In this document: piece after piece, positions 46,250-55,814 of the stretch
Numbering within the stretch: the stretch's first letter is position 1
Layout of the letters: the number at the start of each line of letters is the position of its first letter
From: Polaromonas sp.
GTDB lineage: Bacteria > Pseudomonadota > Gammaproteobacteria > Burkholderiales > Burkholderiaceae_C
Length of the DNA: 64,000 nucleotides
NCBI RefSeq assembly: GCF_016185115.1
Contig: NZ_JACPOF010000004.1
Coordinates: forward strand, 365,979 to 429,978
Direction: 5' to 3'
Notes under the pieces: generated by a model
Seen by the model: only the letters and a program-made list of their open reading frames with translations
The model's database searches: none
Told to the model about the DNA's origin: nothing
Program-made: the position numbers and the translations under genes

Positions 46250-47209
46250 GTGAAAAAACATATCTACATCTATTCGCCGTCGAGCGCCGTGCGCGACAAG
46301 GCCGCTTTCAAACGGGGCGTGAAGCGCCTGCAGGCCCTGGGCCATGAGGTTGAGGTCGATGAGGCGGCGCTGGCCAAGTACCAGCGTTTTGCTGGTGATG
46401 ACGCTACCCGCCTGGCTGCGATTGACCGGGCTGCGGCCAGCGGCGCCGATGTGGCACTGATAGCGCGTGGCGGTTATGGCCTGACGCGCATCCTGCCGGC
46501 CATCAACTACAGGGCCGTCGCCAAAGCCATAGACAAGGGCACCCGTTTTGTGGGTCTCAGCGACTTCACAGCCTTCCAGATGGCGCTGCTCGCCAAGACC
46601 GGCGCCGTGACCTGGGCCGGGCCTGCGGTGGGCGAGGATTTTGGTACACCCGATACACCTGATGACATCATGGAAGCGTGCTTTGACGACCTGATCACGG
46701 GGCAGGGCGAGGGCAGCGGCTGGACCTTGCCGAAAACTTCAGCCTTTGACAAGTCATTTCAGGTGAAGGATGCAGTGCTCTGGGGCGGCAACCTGGCCGT
46801 GCTGGCCTCACTGGTGGGCACGCCCTACCTGCCCGCCATCAAGGGGGGCATTCTGTTTGTCGAAGACGTGGCAGAGCACCCCTACCGTGTTGAGCGCTTC
46901 ATGACGCAATTGCTGCATGCCGGTGTGCTCGCTTCGCAAAAAGCCATCATCTTCGGCCAGTTCAGCAACTACAAACTGGTGCCCGGTTATGACAGTGGCT
47001 TCAACATGGCGGCGGTGGTGGCCAGGCTGCAAAGCCAGGTTAAAGCGCGCATCCTCACAGGGCTGCCGTTTGGCCACGTGGCCACCAAGGTGTTGCTGCC
47101 GGTAGGTTTGAAGACAACGCTGGCAGTGGAGGGCAGGGATGCGTTTGTATTGTGGGGGCACCTGCATGCCGGCGGCGACGGGCTTCACGGTCATCACCAT
47201 CACCCCTGA
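46250..47209 (+). CDS. ldcA: Muramoyltetrapeptide LD-carboxypeptidase
   Basis: 319 residues from a GTG at 46250. S66 peptidase fold: IARGGYGLTRILPAINY, the nucleophile Ser in FVGLSDFTAFQMAL, the Glu in ILFVEDVAEHPYRVERFM, and the catalytic His in LPFGHV. It removes the terminal D-Ala from cytosolic tetrapeptides during murein recycling. The C-terminus ends in a His-rich tail (HAGGDGLHGHHHHP) that may bind metal or be fortuitous. It is divergent from the TRIC gene. Confidence 0.9.
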   Translation: MKKHIYIYSPSSAVRDKAAFKRGVKRLQALGHEVEVDEAALAKYQRFAGDDATRLAAIDRAAASGADVALIARGGYGLTRILPAINYRAVAKAIDKGTRFVGLSDFTAFQMALLAKTGAVTWAGPAVGEDFGTPDTPDDIMEACFDDLITGQGEGSGWTLPKTSAFDKSFQVKDAVLWGGNLAVLASLVGTPYLPAIKGGILFVEDVAEHPYRVERFMTQLLHAGVLASQKAIIFGQFSNYKLVPGYDSGFNMAAVVARLQSQVKARILTGLPFGHVATKVLLPVGLKTTLAVEGRDAFVLWGHLHAGGDGLHGHHHHP

Positions 47210-47230
47210 TGGTCAAGGCGAAACGCCCAT

Positions 47231-47256
47231 AAAAAAACCGCCCCGGAGGGCGGTTT
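47231..47256 (-). terminator. Terminator of the small unknown gene 47277-47630
   Basis: Nine-base stem AAACCGCCC / GGGCGGTTT (47235-47256, loop CGGA) with a seven-A run at 47231-47237 that reads as T on the minus strand, 21 bases after the stop at 47277. The same hairpin can end ldcA read-through. Confidence 0.85.
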
Positions 47257-47276
47257 GAAGTCCTTGGTGTCTCTTA

Positions 47277-47630
47277 TTATCGAAATCTGAAACTGGCCTT
47301 GCCGCTCAGGCTCTTGGGCAGAAGGCCCTTGAACTGGCCACTGATGTCGGCAATCTTCTCGCGTGCCACTGTCTCGCCATGGGTATTGGCAAGAATCGCC
47401 ATCACGTCACTGCGCGCATACCAGAGACCTTGAATATCTGGCGCGTAACGCACACGGCGGGTGACTGCCGGAAACTTCTTTTCACCGTACTCACCGAGCT
47501 CCTTCAACATGCGCTGGCGGATGGCTTCAATGCGGTGTTCTAGTGCCACAGGCGCTGGGTCGCTACGCCCCAGAAGGGCCATGTAGCTGCTTTTAAGCTG
47601 GGGCAGGAAAGAGGCGGTGAGTGCGCGCAT
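47277..47630 (-). CDS. Unknown small protein (paralogue of 32814-33188)
   Basis: 117 residues, helical, soluble, no signal peptide. It shares with the ECF-operon protein the block DIQGLWYARSDVMAILANTHGE and ISGQFKGLLPKSL. The C-terminal SGKASFRFR is basic. It is a single-gene unit with its own terminator, so this paralogue is not tied to a sigma factor. Nothing else identifies a function. Confidence 0.8.
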   Translation of the reverse strand: MRALTASFLPQLKSSYMALLGRSDPAPVALEHRIEAIRQRMLKELGEYGEKKFPAVTRRVRYAPDIQGLWYARSDVMAILANTHGETVAREKIADISGQFKGLLPKSLSGKASFRFR

Positions 47631-47869
47631 GGCTTGCTGTAATACTTAAATGGTTCACTGAGGAAACTATTCTTCTGTAAGATTAAGACTACATGAGGTT
47701 TCCGGCAAGGGGATTGCCACCAGTCCGTGTTGCTCGAACAACATATAAATCAACGAGTTAGTAACCAAATGTCAAGTTGATTCTGGCTTTGGACAATGTT
47801 CAGGGCAGCAAACCTGCCTGCTACAGGGCTCGAACCAGCAAAACCCGCCCGTACTTACACATACAAAAA

Positions 47870-49306
47870 ATGACAAACACTACCGTTTACCCGTCGCACT
47901 ACATCAACGGCCAATGGGTCAAGGCAACTTCTTCAGAAACCCTGCCTGTCCATGACTCCAGCACTGAAGAACTGATGGCGACTGTGCCCTCAGGCACTGC
48001 TGCTGAAGCCGAGGCTGCCGTTCTGGCCGCACGCAAGGCATTCGACAGCTGGTCGGCCTTGCCCGTAGAGACACGTGCTGCCTATATAGACAAGGTGGCA
48101 GCAGGCGTGAAAGCCCGGACGGAAGAATTGGCCGTGGCGATTGCACGCGAAGTAGGCATGCCGCTGAAGATGGCACGCGCCGTGCAGGTCGGCGGCCCGG
48201 CCTGGCACTGGGGCAACTTCGCAAAGATTGCACGCAACTTTGAATGGGAAAAGAAAGTTGGCAATTCGCTGGTGGTGCGAGAGGCGATCGGGGTGGTCGG
48301 CTGCATCACGCCGTGGAACTTCCCGCTCAGCCAGATCACACTGAAGATCGCGCCCGCCATGGTTGCCGGTTGTACGGTGGTGCTCAAGCCCAGCGAGATC
48401 GCGCCGGTCAACGCCATGATTCTCGCTGAAATCATTCATGAGGCGGGCATTCCCGCCGGCGTCTTCAACCTGGTCAACGGCAGCGGCCCCGAGGTGGGCG
48501 AGGTGCTTGCGACACACCCGGAAGTTGACATGGTGAGTTTTACCGGCTCGACCCGCGCCGGCAAGCGTGTCAGCGAATTGGCCAGCCAGACAGTCAAGCG
48601 CGTGGCACTTGAATTGGGTGGCAAATCGGCCAGTTTGATTCTTGAAGATGCCAATCTGGAAGCCGCCGTCAAGGGCACCATAGGTGCCTGCATGCTCAAC
48701 AGCGGCCAGACCTGCTCGGCCCACACCCGCATGCTCGTGCCCGCCAGCCGCTACGAGGAAGCCAAGGCGCTGGCGCAGGCAACCATCGCCAAATTTGGCA
48801 TTGGCCCCAGCCTTGAGGAAACCAGCAAGCTGGGCCCTCTGGTCAGCGCGGCCCAGCGCGACCGCGTGCTCGGGTTCATCAAGACCGGCATTGACGAAGG
48901 CGCAGACGTGATTGCAGGCGGTGCGGAGCCACCAAAAATGGACAAAGGCTATTTTGTGCAGCCCACCATCCTGGGCATCAAACCGACTGATACGCTCGCC
49001 CAGGAAGAAATCTTTGGCCCGGTGCTGGTGGTCATTCCATACAAGGATGAAGAAGAAGCCGTGGCGATTGCCAACAGCACCATTTATGGGCTGGGGGGCG
49101 CGGTCTGGGGTGGCTCGGATGAACGCGCCATCCAGGTGGCCCGCCGTATGCGAACCGGGCAGGTGGACATCAACGGCGGCCCGTTCAATGCGAACGCGCC
49201 GTTCGGTGGCTACAAGCAGTCGGGCAACGGACGCGAAAACGGGGTCTACGGCTTCGAGGAATTCCTTGAGTTCAAGTCGCTCCAGCTGAAGCCGGTTGCC
49301 GTCTGA
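47870..49306 (+). CDS. Aldehyde dehydrogenase family protein
   Basis: 478 residues from the ATG at 47870; no ribosome site is visible before it, and an in-frame TTG at 47777 would add an unlike N-terminus. NAD-binding and catalytic residues are in place: Asn150 (TPWNFP), Lys173 (LKPSE), the FTGSTRAGK loop, Glu248 (LELGGKS) and nucleophile Cys282 (NSGQTC). It oxidises an aldehyde to an acid with NAD(P). Overall it resembles the DhaS-like subgroup of broad-specificity dehydrogenases. It is divergent from the small unknown gene; the 239-base gap 47631-47869 holds no clear promoter. Confidence 0.9.
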   Translation: MTNTTVYPSHYINGQWVKATSSETLPVHDSSTEELMATVPSGTAAEAEAAVLAARKAFDSWSALPVETRAAYIDKVAAGVKARTEELAVAIAREVGMPLKMARAVQVGGPAWHWGNFAKIARNFEWEKKVGNSLVVREAIGVVGCITPWNFPLSQITLKIAPAMVAGCTVVLKPSEIAPVNAMILAEIIHEAGIPAGVFNLVNGSGPEVGEVLATHPEVDMVSFTGSTRAGKRVSELASQTVKRVALELGGKSASLILEDANLEAAVKGTIGACMLNSGQTCSAHTRMLVPASRYEEAKALAQATIAKFGIGPSLEETSKLGPLVSAAQRDRVLGFIKTGIDEGADVIAGGAEPPKMDKGYFVQPTILGIKPTDTLAQEEIFGPVLVVIPYKDEEEAVAIANSTIYGLGGAVWGGSDERAIQVARRMRTGQVDINGGPFNANAPFGGYKQSGNGRENGVYGFEEFLEFKSLQLKPVAV

Positions 49307-49410
49307 ATCATCTGGTTCTGGTCACCCGGGCTGCTTTTTGCACTGCTGCCCGCGCCTGTCACGGGACGTGTGATTTAATAACTTGAGTCACACTTTCCAA
49401 CAAAAAACGA

Positions 49411-50340
49411 ATGGCTGAAGTTACCGTCGTCTTTGCCGACCTTACCGGCAGCACAGGCGTTTTTGAATCGCTGGGCAATGCAAAGGCAACCCAGGCGATT
49501 ACCCGTTTGACCCAATGGATAGGGAAGGTGTGCACCGCACAGGGCGGGGAAGTCGTCAAAACGCTGGGTGATGGTGTGTTGATGGTGTTTGCCGACAATA
49601 CGGCCGCCATAGAGTCCGTCACCGAAATGCAGCGGGTCCACTCCGAGCGCATCAAGACCTGGCCTGACAAGCTCAAGATGCATTTGCAGGTAGGCATGGC
49701 ACGCGGCGAGGTCATAGAGCAGAGCCAGGACTATTTCGGTGATGCAGTAAATGTGGCGTCGCGGCTGTCGGACCTGTCCGGCCCGGACCAGATTCTCGCG
49801 ACTGACGTGGTCATCGACAGCCTGGCGCCTGACAGCCTTGTGCGCTTTCGCAGCCTGGGCGCGATGGACATACGTGGCCGCAATGAAAGTTGCAACGTCT
49901 ACCGCGTGGAATGGCAAAACGAGGTGCTGTCAGACTTTTTCACGGTGCCCGCGCCGCTTAACATTTCGCCGTTTGCGCCCAAGGGCACACCGCAATTGGG
50001 CTCGATAGCGCTGTCCTGGCTGGACGTCGATGCTTCGTTCACGGCCGAGCAACTGCCCGTGCATCTGGGCCGTGACGCCGATGCGCAATTCGTTGTCAAT
50101 GACCCGCGCGTGTCGCGCCTGCATGCCAAGATCATGTGGCGCGCCGGCAAGTTTTACCTTGAAGATGTCAGCAGCTACGGTACCTGGGTACGTTTTGCCG
50201 GCGGCGATGCCATCATTGCCCTGCGCCGGCAGGAATGCGTGCTGCTGGTTGAAGGCGAGATTGCGCTGGGTGCGCCTTTCGAGGATTTCACCGTGCCGAC
50301 GGTGAGTTTCAAGTTTCCGTCTGCTGCCCGCGCACGCTGA
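49411..50340 (+). CDS. Class III adenylate cyclase domain fused to FHA domain
   Basis: 309 residues, no membrane segment. The cyclase domain starts at residue 1 (VVFADLTGST with metal Asp10), continues with VVKTLGDGVLMVF (Lys50, second metal Asp54) and QDYFGDAVNVASRL, where Asp107 is at the adenine-selecting position and Asn114 and Arg118 are the transition-state residues. All six class III positions are kept, so cAMP synthesis as a homodimer is likely. Residues 215-275 form an FHA domain (LGRDADAQFVVNDPRVSRLHAKI) that reads phosphothreonine. Start codon lacks a ribosome site. The next gene begins 53 bases downstream. Confidence 0.9.
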   Translation: MAEVTVVFADLTGSTGVFESLGNAKATQAITRLTQWIGKVCTAQGGEVVKTLGDGVLMVFADNTAAIESVTEMQRVHSERIKTWPDKLKMHLQVGMARGEVIEQSQDYFGDAVNVASRLSDLSGPDQILATDVVIDSLAPDSLVRFRSLGAMDIRGRNESCNVYRVEWQNEVLSDFFTVPAPLNISPFAPKGTPQLGSIALSWLDVDASFTAEQLPVHLGRDADAQFVVNDPRVSRLHAKIMWRAGKFYLEDVSSYGTWVRFAGGDAIIALRRQECVLLVEGEIALGAPFEDFTVPTVSFKFPSAARAR

Positions 50341-50393
50341 CAAGGCACAAACAGCGTACCGGCTGCGCGGCACATTACCTGAAATCCCCACAC

Positions 50394-52919
50394 ATGATCT
50401 GGTTCAAACGGGTTCTCTGGTCTGTGTTGCTGCTGCTTCTGCTGGCGGCCGCCTTCATCGCTTTTTATATCTACCGGACCTTCCCGGCGCTGGACGGTGA
50501 CCTGCGCGCAGCCGGCCTGCAAGCGCCGGTCAGCGTGGCACGCGATGGCGCTGACGTCACCCACATCAGGGCGCAGTCGCCGCACGATGCCTGGTTTTCA
50601 CTCGGTTATGTGCATGCACAGGAGCGCGGCTGGCAGCTTGAGTTCAACCGCCGCGTGATGCACGGCGAGCTGTCTGAAGCTTTCGGCCCTGCCACGCTGG
50701 AGACCGACAAGCTGCTGCGGACCCTGGGCATCATGCGCGCGGCAGGGCAGCAATGGCAGAAGCTGCCGCCGGAAGGCAAGGCGGCGCTGCAGGCCTACAG
50801 CGACGGCATCAGTGCCTTTTATGCAGGCTCGTCGCAGGCGCTTTCGCCGGAGTTTCATATCCTGCGCGTCAAGCCGGGCGGTGCATCCGGCAAACCCTGG
50901 ACACCGCAGGACGGGATAGGCTGGTCGCTGATGATGGCGCTGGATCTGGGCGGCAACTGGGGTACCGAGTTTGCACGCCTGACCGCCGCCAAAAGCGTGA
51001 ACACCGCAACGCTCTGGCAGCTGTTCCCCCCCTATCCGGGCGAGCAGCCTGCTTCAAACACCGACTTCTCAAAGCTTTACACGGGCCTGAATATCTACCG
51101 CAAGGCGATACCTGATCCGGCTGCCGTGAAAACCAGCGCAGGCGATTTGAACAGCGCAATGGTCGCCATGGCCGGTGGCATCAACGACTGGGCGCGCGGC
51201 CTCGGCATTGTTGACGGCAAGGGCTCCAACAGCTGGGTGGTGGCAGGCGCCCGCACCGCCAGCGGCAAACCGCTGCTGGCCAATGATCCGCATCTGGGCC
51301 TTTCAGCGCCTGCCATCTGGTACTTTGCGCGCCTGTCAGCACCGGCAGGCAAAGCGGCCGACGGCAGCATGTCAGCGCCCATAGACGCCATGGGCGCAAC
51401 CCTGCCGGGCCTGCCATTTGTGGTGCTAGGCCGCACCAGCAAAGTCGCCTGGACATTTACCAATACCGCGCCGGACGTGCAGGATCTTTATCTCGAGCAG
51501 ATCAACCCCGCCAACCCGCGCCAGTACCGCGTGCCTGCGCCGGGCGGCGCCGTGGCCTGGGAAGACTTCAAAACCCGCGACGAATCCATCAAGGTCAAGG
51601 GCGAGGCGGATGTGCTGCTCACGGTGCGTGAAACCCGCCACGGCCCTGTGCTCAGCGATGCGCAGAAGCCGCATGCCGAACTGCTGGACACGAAACGATT
51701 TGTGCTGGCGCTGGGCTGGGGCGCGCTCGAGGCCGACAACCAGACCATTCTTGCCGGCCTGCGCGCCAATCAGGCCCAGTCGGTCGATGAGGTGATTGCA
51801 GCTTTCTCGGCCTACCACTCGCCGATGCAGAACCTGGTGACGGCCGATGTGTCGGGGCAGATGGCTTTCAAGGCGATTGGCAAGGTGCCGCTGCGCAAGC
51901 CTGAGAACGACATTCTGGGCCTGGCGCCGTCGCCCGGCTGGGAGGCGCGTTACGACTGGGCCGGTTGGCTGCCCTATGCCCAGACGCCTGAAACCCGGCA
52001 GTCCGCGATCGAGGCCAAAGGCTGGCTGGCAACAGCCAACCAGCGCATCACGCCGCCGGGCTATCCCTTCTTTATTGGCCAGGACTGGACGGTTCCCTAC
52101 CGCCACGACCGCATAGACCAGTTGCTGGCGGCCAGACCGAAACACGACATGGCCAGCATGCAGGCGGTGCAGGCTGATGTGCTGTCACCCGCCACCGTCC
52201 GGCTTTTGCCTTTTCTGCAAAAGTCATTGCAGCAAGCCGCCGCGTCACCGCTGACAGATCAGGTGCGGCGTGCCATGCAGGGCTTTGACGGCAGCATGCG
52301 CGCCGGGCAGGCTGCACCGCTGGTGTTCGCGGCCTGGGCCGACGAGCTGACGCGTGGCGTGCTCGGCGGCAAGCTGGGCAAGGATCTCTTCGGCACGCTG
52401 TATGGCAAACGCCATTTCCGAAGCACGATTGAAGCCATCATGGAGGCGGATGACGTGGCCTGGTGCGGCATTGCAGGTTGTGCCGCGCAGTCTGCTGCGG
52501 CGCTTCAAAGGGCATTGAACAGGCTGCAGGCCGAGTACGGCAGCGACATTGGTCAATGGACCTGGGGCAGGGCGCACCAGGCGCTGTCTGCCCACCGTCC
52601 CTTTGCCAATGTGCCGCTGTTTGCCAGATTTTTTGATGTGAAGGTGCCCACCGGGGGCGACACCTTTACCGTCAACGTGGGGCAGTACTGGTCTGTCGAC
52701 GGCAAGACGGCCTTCACCAGCCGGCAAGCGGCATCGATGCGGGCGGTTTACGACATGGCGGATCTGGAGAATTCGCGTTTTATTTACCAGACCGGGCAGA
52801 GCGGGCTGGTGTTCTCAAGCCGCTATCGCGACATGCGCGATACCTGGGCGGAGGTGGGCCACCGTCCGCTGCAGATGAACCCGGCCGTCATCGCGCATCA
52901 GCTGACCCTTATTCCCTGA
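50394..52919 (+). CDS. Penicillin acylase (Ntn hydrolase) family protein
   Basis: 841 residues. A hydrophobic N-terminus (8-28) exports or anchors the precursor. The alpha part holds the family motif HDAWFSLGYVHAQERGWQLE, and the new N-terminal nucleophile after autocleavage is Ser278 in GKG-SNSW. Further down, LLANDPHLGLSAPAIWY and the Asn in the NLVTADVSGQMAF region match the beta chain. Such enzymes cleave acyl amides in the periplasm, including penicillin G, cyclic lipopeptides and acyl-homoserine lactones; the real substrate is not evident. It follows the cyclase gene on the same strand. Confidence 0.9.
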   Translation: MIWFKRVLWSVLLLLLLAAAFIAFYIYRTFPALDGDLRAAGLQAPVSVARDGADVTHIRAQSPHDAWFSLGYVHAQERGWQLEFNRRVMHGELSEAFGPATLETDKLLRTLGIMRAAGQQWQKLPPEGKAALQAYSDGISAFYAGSSQALSPEFHILRVKPGGASGKPWTPQDGIGWSLMMALDLGGNWGTEFARLTAAKSVNTATLWQLFPPYPGEQPASNTDFSKLYTGLNIYRKAIPDPAAVKTSAGDLNSAMVAMAGGINDWARGLGIVDGKGSNSWVVAGARTASGKPLLANDPHLGLSAPAIWYFARLSAPAGKAADGSMSAPIDAMGATLPGLPFVVLGRTSKVAWTFTNTAPDVQDLYLEQINPANPRQYRVPAPGGAVAWEDFKTRDESIKVKGEADVLLTVRETRHGPVLSDAQKPHAELLDTKRFVLALGWGALEADNQTILAGLRANQAQSVDEVIAAFSAYHSPMQNLVTADVSGQMAFKAIGKVPLRKPENDILGLAPSPGWEARYDWAGWLPYAQTPETRQSAIEAKGWLATANQRITPPGYPFFIGQDWTVPYRHDRIDQLLAARPKHDMASMQAVQADVLSPATVRLLPFLQKSLQQAAASPLTDQVRRAMQGFDGSMRAGQAAPLVFAAWADELTRGVLGGKLGKDLFGTLYGKRHFRSTIEAIMEADDVAWCGIAGCAAQSAAALQRALNRLQAEYGSDIGQWTWGRAHQALSAHRPFANVPLFARFFDVKVPTGGDTFTVNVGQYWSVDGKTAFTSRQAASMRAVYDMADLENSRFIYQTGQSGLVFSSRYRDMRDTWAEVGHRPLQMNPAVIAHQLTLIP

Positions 52920-52968
52920 GGCCCAGAGGCGCCCAACCTTGCCTTAAAGGGAATTTGAGGCAGCAGAA

Positions 52969-53060
52969 ATGCTATAAATAATATAGCTGCCCACGTATGT
53001 ATCTATTGGCCTGGAGCCACTTTTTGGCATCAGAAATGCCCATTTGGGGCTCCTGAAAGC
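52969..53060 (+). repeat. Dispersed repeat family A, copy 4
   Basis: ATGCTATAAATAATATAGC, GCTGCCCACGTATGTATCTA, TTGGCCTGGAGCCA, then TTTGGCATCAGAAATGCCC. The first hairpin reads GCTATA/TATAGC where copies 1 and 2 have GCTATT/AATAGC, a paired change. It lies in the convergent gap between the acylase and katE. Confidence 0.8.
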
Positions 53061-53087
53061 GGTTTTTAATCGCCTGAATCCAATGCC

Positions 53088-53130
53088 AAAGCCATAAAAA
53101 CAGCTATATTAGCTGTTTTTATGGCTTTTT
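53088..53130. terminator. Strong bidirectional terminator between acylase and katE
   Basis: Perfect 18-base arms (AAAGCCATAAAAACAGCT, loop ATATT, and its complement) at 53088-53128 followed by T residues. It can stop transcription from both convergent genes. Confidence 0.85.
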
Positions 53131-53169
53131 TATGCCGGATTCTGCTGGCAGGCCAATGCAGTAAGGGTT

Positions 53170-53196
53170 TTTTTGCTACTGAATTAGTAGCAAAAA
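53170..53196 (-). terminator. katE-proximal terminator hairpin
   Basis: Perfect 11-base arms TTTTTGCTACT / AGTAGCAAAAA with loop GAATT, 7 bases after the katE stop. On the minus strand the T-rich arm follows the stem. Confidence 0.75.
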
Positions 53197-53202
53197 TCCA
53201 CA

Positions 53203-55377
53203 TCAGGCGGGTACGGCGTCCACATTAGCCCTGTCCCAATGCCGGTGCTGGGCCATTGCAGCCATGAACTCCTGCGCCAACTGGCCTTCAGGTGCCTTGC
53301 GCGCATCGCCGACGATCACGCCTGCGGCCGGCTGGGTGACCTGTTCGGCATTCTTGCCCTGGGAAAAACCAAGTGAAGCCAGCAATTGAATACCTTCGTT
53401 CACGGCACAAATCGGCTTGCAGTGTTTGTAGGCTTCCAGCACAAAGTGAACTGCTTCGCCCATGGCACACATCGCCGCGGCACTTTGCGCGCCGCCTGCG
53501 ACAAGCACGGCATCAAACATCACCGATGGCATGTTGGTGAACGTATGGTCCACCGGCAGTTGCCTGCCACTGCCAGTACTGACACTGCCCAGATGGGGTC
53601 CAATGATCTTGCACACCACACCCGCCTGAACCAGGTCGTGCTGAATGTGCTTGATGGTGGCGGGCTCCACACCGTCAGCTACCAGGATGGCGACCTTGCG
53701 GGTCTTGATGCTGCCATCAGGGCGGCCGACCATGCGCAGGGCAGGGTCCTCGTCAACCTTGTTGGTGATGCGGTAATCGCGAAAGCCAAGGCGTCCAGCG
53801 GCGGCTTTGGCGTCAGGGGCACCAATGCCCAATGGGGCGGCCACGCGGGTGGCCAGCTTCTGGTCGACGTGCGCCAGGTTATCAACCATGCGCTGGCGGA
53901 TTTCAGGCACTTCAACTTTTGACAGCTCAAAGCGGAAAGCCGCCACGATATGGTCTTTTTCTACCGCGCTCTGGCTGTTCCAGAACAGTGTGGCCTGCGA
54001 AAAGTGATCGTCGAAGGAAGGGCTGCGTGCACGTACTTTGGGTGATTCAAGCTCTTCCTTGAAAGACTGAAAGCCCTGAGCCGAGCCATCAACCCTGAAC
54101 TCTGTCCCATCGCCCAGCGTATTGGGCTCATAGGCCACGCGACCCTTGTTGACCGTCTGCCTGTGAATGCCGTCACGCTGGAAATTGTGGAAAGGGCAAA
54201 CGCCCTTATTGATGGGAATCTCATGAAAGTTTGCGCCGCCCAGTCGCGAGAGCTGGGTATCTGTGTATGAAAACAGTCGGCCCTGCAGCAGGGGGTCGTT
54301 GGAAAAATCGATGCCGGGCACCAGGTGGCCAGGGTGAAAAGCCACCTGCTCGGTTTCGGCAAAAAAATTGTCAGGGTTGCGGTTGAGCACCATCTTGCCG
54401 ATGAGTTGCACCGGTACCTGGGATTCAGGAATCAGTTTGGTCGGGTCAAGAATGTCAAAACCCAGTTCACCTTCCTTGCCTGCATCCACGATCTGCACGC
54501 CGAGTTCCCACTCAGGGAAATTGCCGCTCTCAATCGCCTCCCAGAGGTCTCGCCGGTGAAAGTCGGCATCCTTGCCGGCAATTTTCTGGGCTTCGTCCCA
54601 TGCCAGGCCATGAATGCCGAGCTTGGGTTTCCAGTGAAACTTTACAAAGTGTGAATCGCCACGGGAATTGACGAACCTGAAGGCGTGGATGCCGAAGCCC
54701 TCCATCATTCGGTAGCTGCGCGGTAATGCGCGGTCCGACATGGCCCACATCAGCATGTGGGTGGATTCCGGCATCAGTGTTGCAAAATCCCAGAAAGTGT
54801 CGTGTGCGCTGGCTGCCTGCGGCATGCCATGGTGCGGCTCAGGCTTCACGGCATGGATCAGGTCCGGAAACTTGATGGCGTCCTGAATGAAGAAGACTGG
54901 GATGTTGTTGCCGACGAGATCGTAGTTGCCCTCAGCCGTATAGAACTTGACGGCAAAACCACGCACATCGCGCACCGTGTCCGCAGAGCCGGTGGAACCA
55001 GCAACGGTTGAAAAACGCACAAATACCGGGGTTTCGATGTCCGGGTCCTGCAGAAAACCTGCCGTGGTGTACGGAGCCATCGACTTGTAGGGTTTGAAAT
55101 ACCCATGGGCGCCCGACCCCCGTGCGTGCACCGCGCGCTCAGGAATCCTCTCATGGTCGAAATGCGTGATTTTCTCGCGCAGTATGAAGTCTTCAAGAAG
55201 GGTGGGCCCGCGCGCACCCGCCCTCAGCGAGTTGTGGTTGTCAGGGATGGCGAGGCCCTGGTTGGTTGTCAGTGCGTGGACGGTCGTCTCTGTGTAGCTT
55301 TCAAGCTGTTGCTGCTTGGCTTTGGCGGCTTCAGGGAGTTTGGTGGCGCCGGCAGCTTTGCGCTTGGATACAGACAT
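53203..55377 (-). CDS. katE: Large-subunit catalase HPII (KatE)
   Basis: 724 residues. Numbering is offset by 44 from E. coli HPII: distal His84 (HPII His128) in [13 protein letters not shown], Asn157 (Asn201) in [11 protein letters not shown], heme ligand Tyr371 (Tyr415) in [14 protein letters not shown], and His348 (His392), which in HPII is covalently bound to that Tyr. The C-terminal 150 residues form the class I GATase/DJ-1-like domain typical of large catalases ([21 protein letters not shown]). It breaks down H2O2 in the cytosol, usually in stationary phase. Its terminator pair lies just downstream. Confidence 0.97.
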   Translation of the reverse strand: MSVSKRKAAGATKLPEAAKAKQQQLESYTETTVHALTTNQGLAIPDNHNSLRAGARGPTLLEDFILREKITHFDHERIPERAVHARGSGAHGYFKPYKSMAPYTTAGFLQDPDIETPVFVRFSTVAGSTGSADTVRDVRGFAVKFYTAEGNYDLVGNNIPVFFIQDAIKFPDLIHAVKPEPHHGMPQAASAHDTFWDFATLMPESTHMLMWAMSDRALPRSYRMMEGFGIHAFRFVNSRGDSHFVKFHWKPKLGIHGLAWDEAQKIAGKDADFHRRDLWEAIESGNFPEWELGVQIVDAGKEGELGFDILDPTKLIPESQVPVQLIGKMVLNRNPDNFFAETEQVAFHPGHLVPGIDFSNDPLLQGRLFSYTDTQLSRLGGANFHEIPINKGVCPFHNFQRDGIHRQTVNKGRVAYEPNTLGDGTEFRVDGSAQGFQSFKEELESPKVRARSPSFDDHFSQATLFWNSQSAVEKDHIVAAFRFELSKVEVPEIRQRMVDNLAHVDQKLATRVAAPLGIGAPDAKAAAGRLGFRDYRITNKVDEDPALRMVGRPDGSIKTRKVAILVADGVEPATIKHIQHDLVQAGVVCKIIGPHLGSVSTGSGRQLPVDHTFTNMPSVMFDAVLVAGGAQSAAAMCAMGEAVHFVLEAYKHCKPICAVNEGIQLLASLGFSQGKNAEQVTQPAAGVIVGDARKAPEGQLAQEFMAAMAQHRHWDRANVDAVPA

Positions 55378-55814
55378 GAATATTCCTGGTGAAGGGGGTG
55401 GGAAGGAAGGTCAGGGGGTGGACAGGCAAGGGTGACCTGCGCTGGAAATCTGCGCGATTTAACCGAACCTGAAACCGGACCTAAAAATCAAGAAGGCTTT
55501 CAATGAGCTTGATGCTCGCGGACAGGGTGACTGCCACGGGTGCTCCCACAAACTCCGGCAACTTGCCATATCTTCTGGTGGCCTGAATTGAACGAGGCAC
55601 CGCGCCTGAATGTAGGGCTGCAATGTTCATGATGGTTCCCGGTTGGTGACGTGAGGAGCTTTGTATCAAGCTGCCAGGTGACGATAACCATCAGGTTGAC
55701 CGCGCAAGGTAGCCGCAGGGCTGTGCGCGATGTAGGGAGGCTCTGCTAGCGTTGTAAGACAGCACCGCACTGGCGGTGGAGGCGGTGGAGGATGCGGCAT
55801 TCACCGCAAGAGGC
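55378..55814. other. 437-base gap with one weak small ORF
   Basis: Between katE and the secreted unknown gene. The first 100 bases upstream of katE are G-rich and should hold its promoter, though none stands out. The only candidate gene is the small ORF 55481-55630. A run of GGAGGCGGTGGAGG lies at 55777-55792 and has no obvious role. Confidence 0.5.
55481..55630 (-). CDS. Possible small protein of 49 residues
   Basis: From the ATG at 55630: MNIAALHSGAVPRSIQATRR, then GKLPEFVGAPVAVTLSASIK and a hydrophobic end. GGGAAC stands 5 bases upstream as a poor ribosome site. No family recognised; a longer start at 55669 is possible. It may be a chance ORF. Confidence 0.3.
   Translation of the reverse strand: MNIAALHSGAVPRSIQATRRYGKLPEFVGAPVAVTLSASIKLIESLLDF

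Noticed and set aside
49370-49394. CRP-like palindrome TGTGA...TCACA before the cyclase gene
   Set aside because: The half-sites are 14 bases apart instead of 6, so it does not fit a CRP site.
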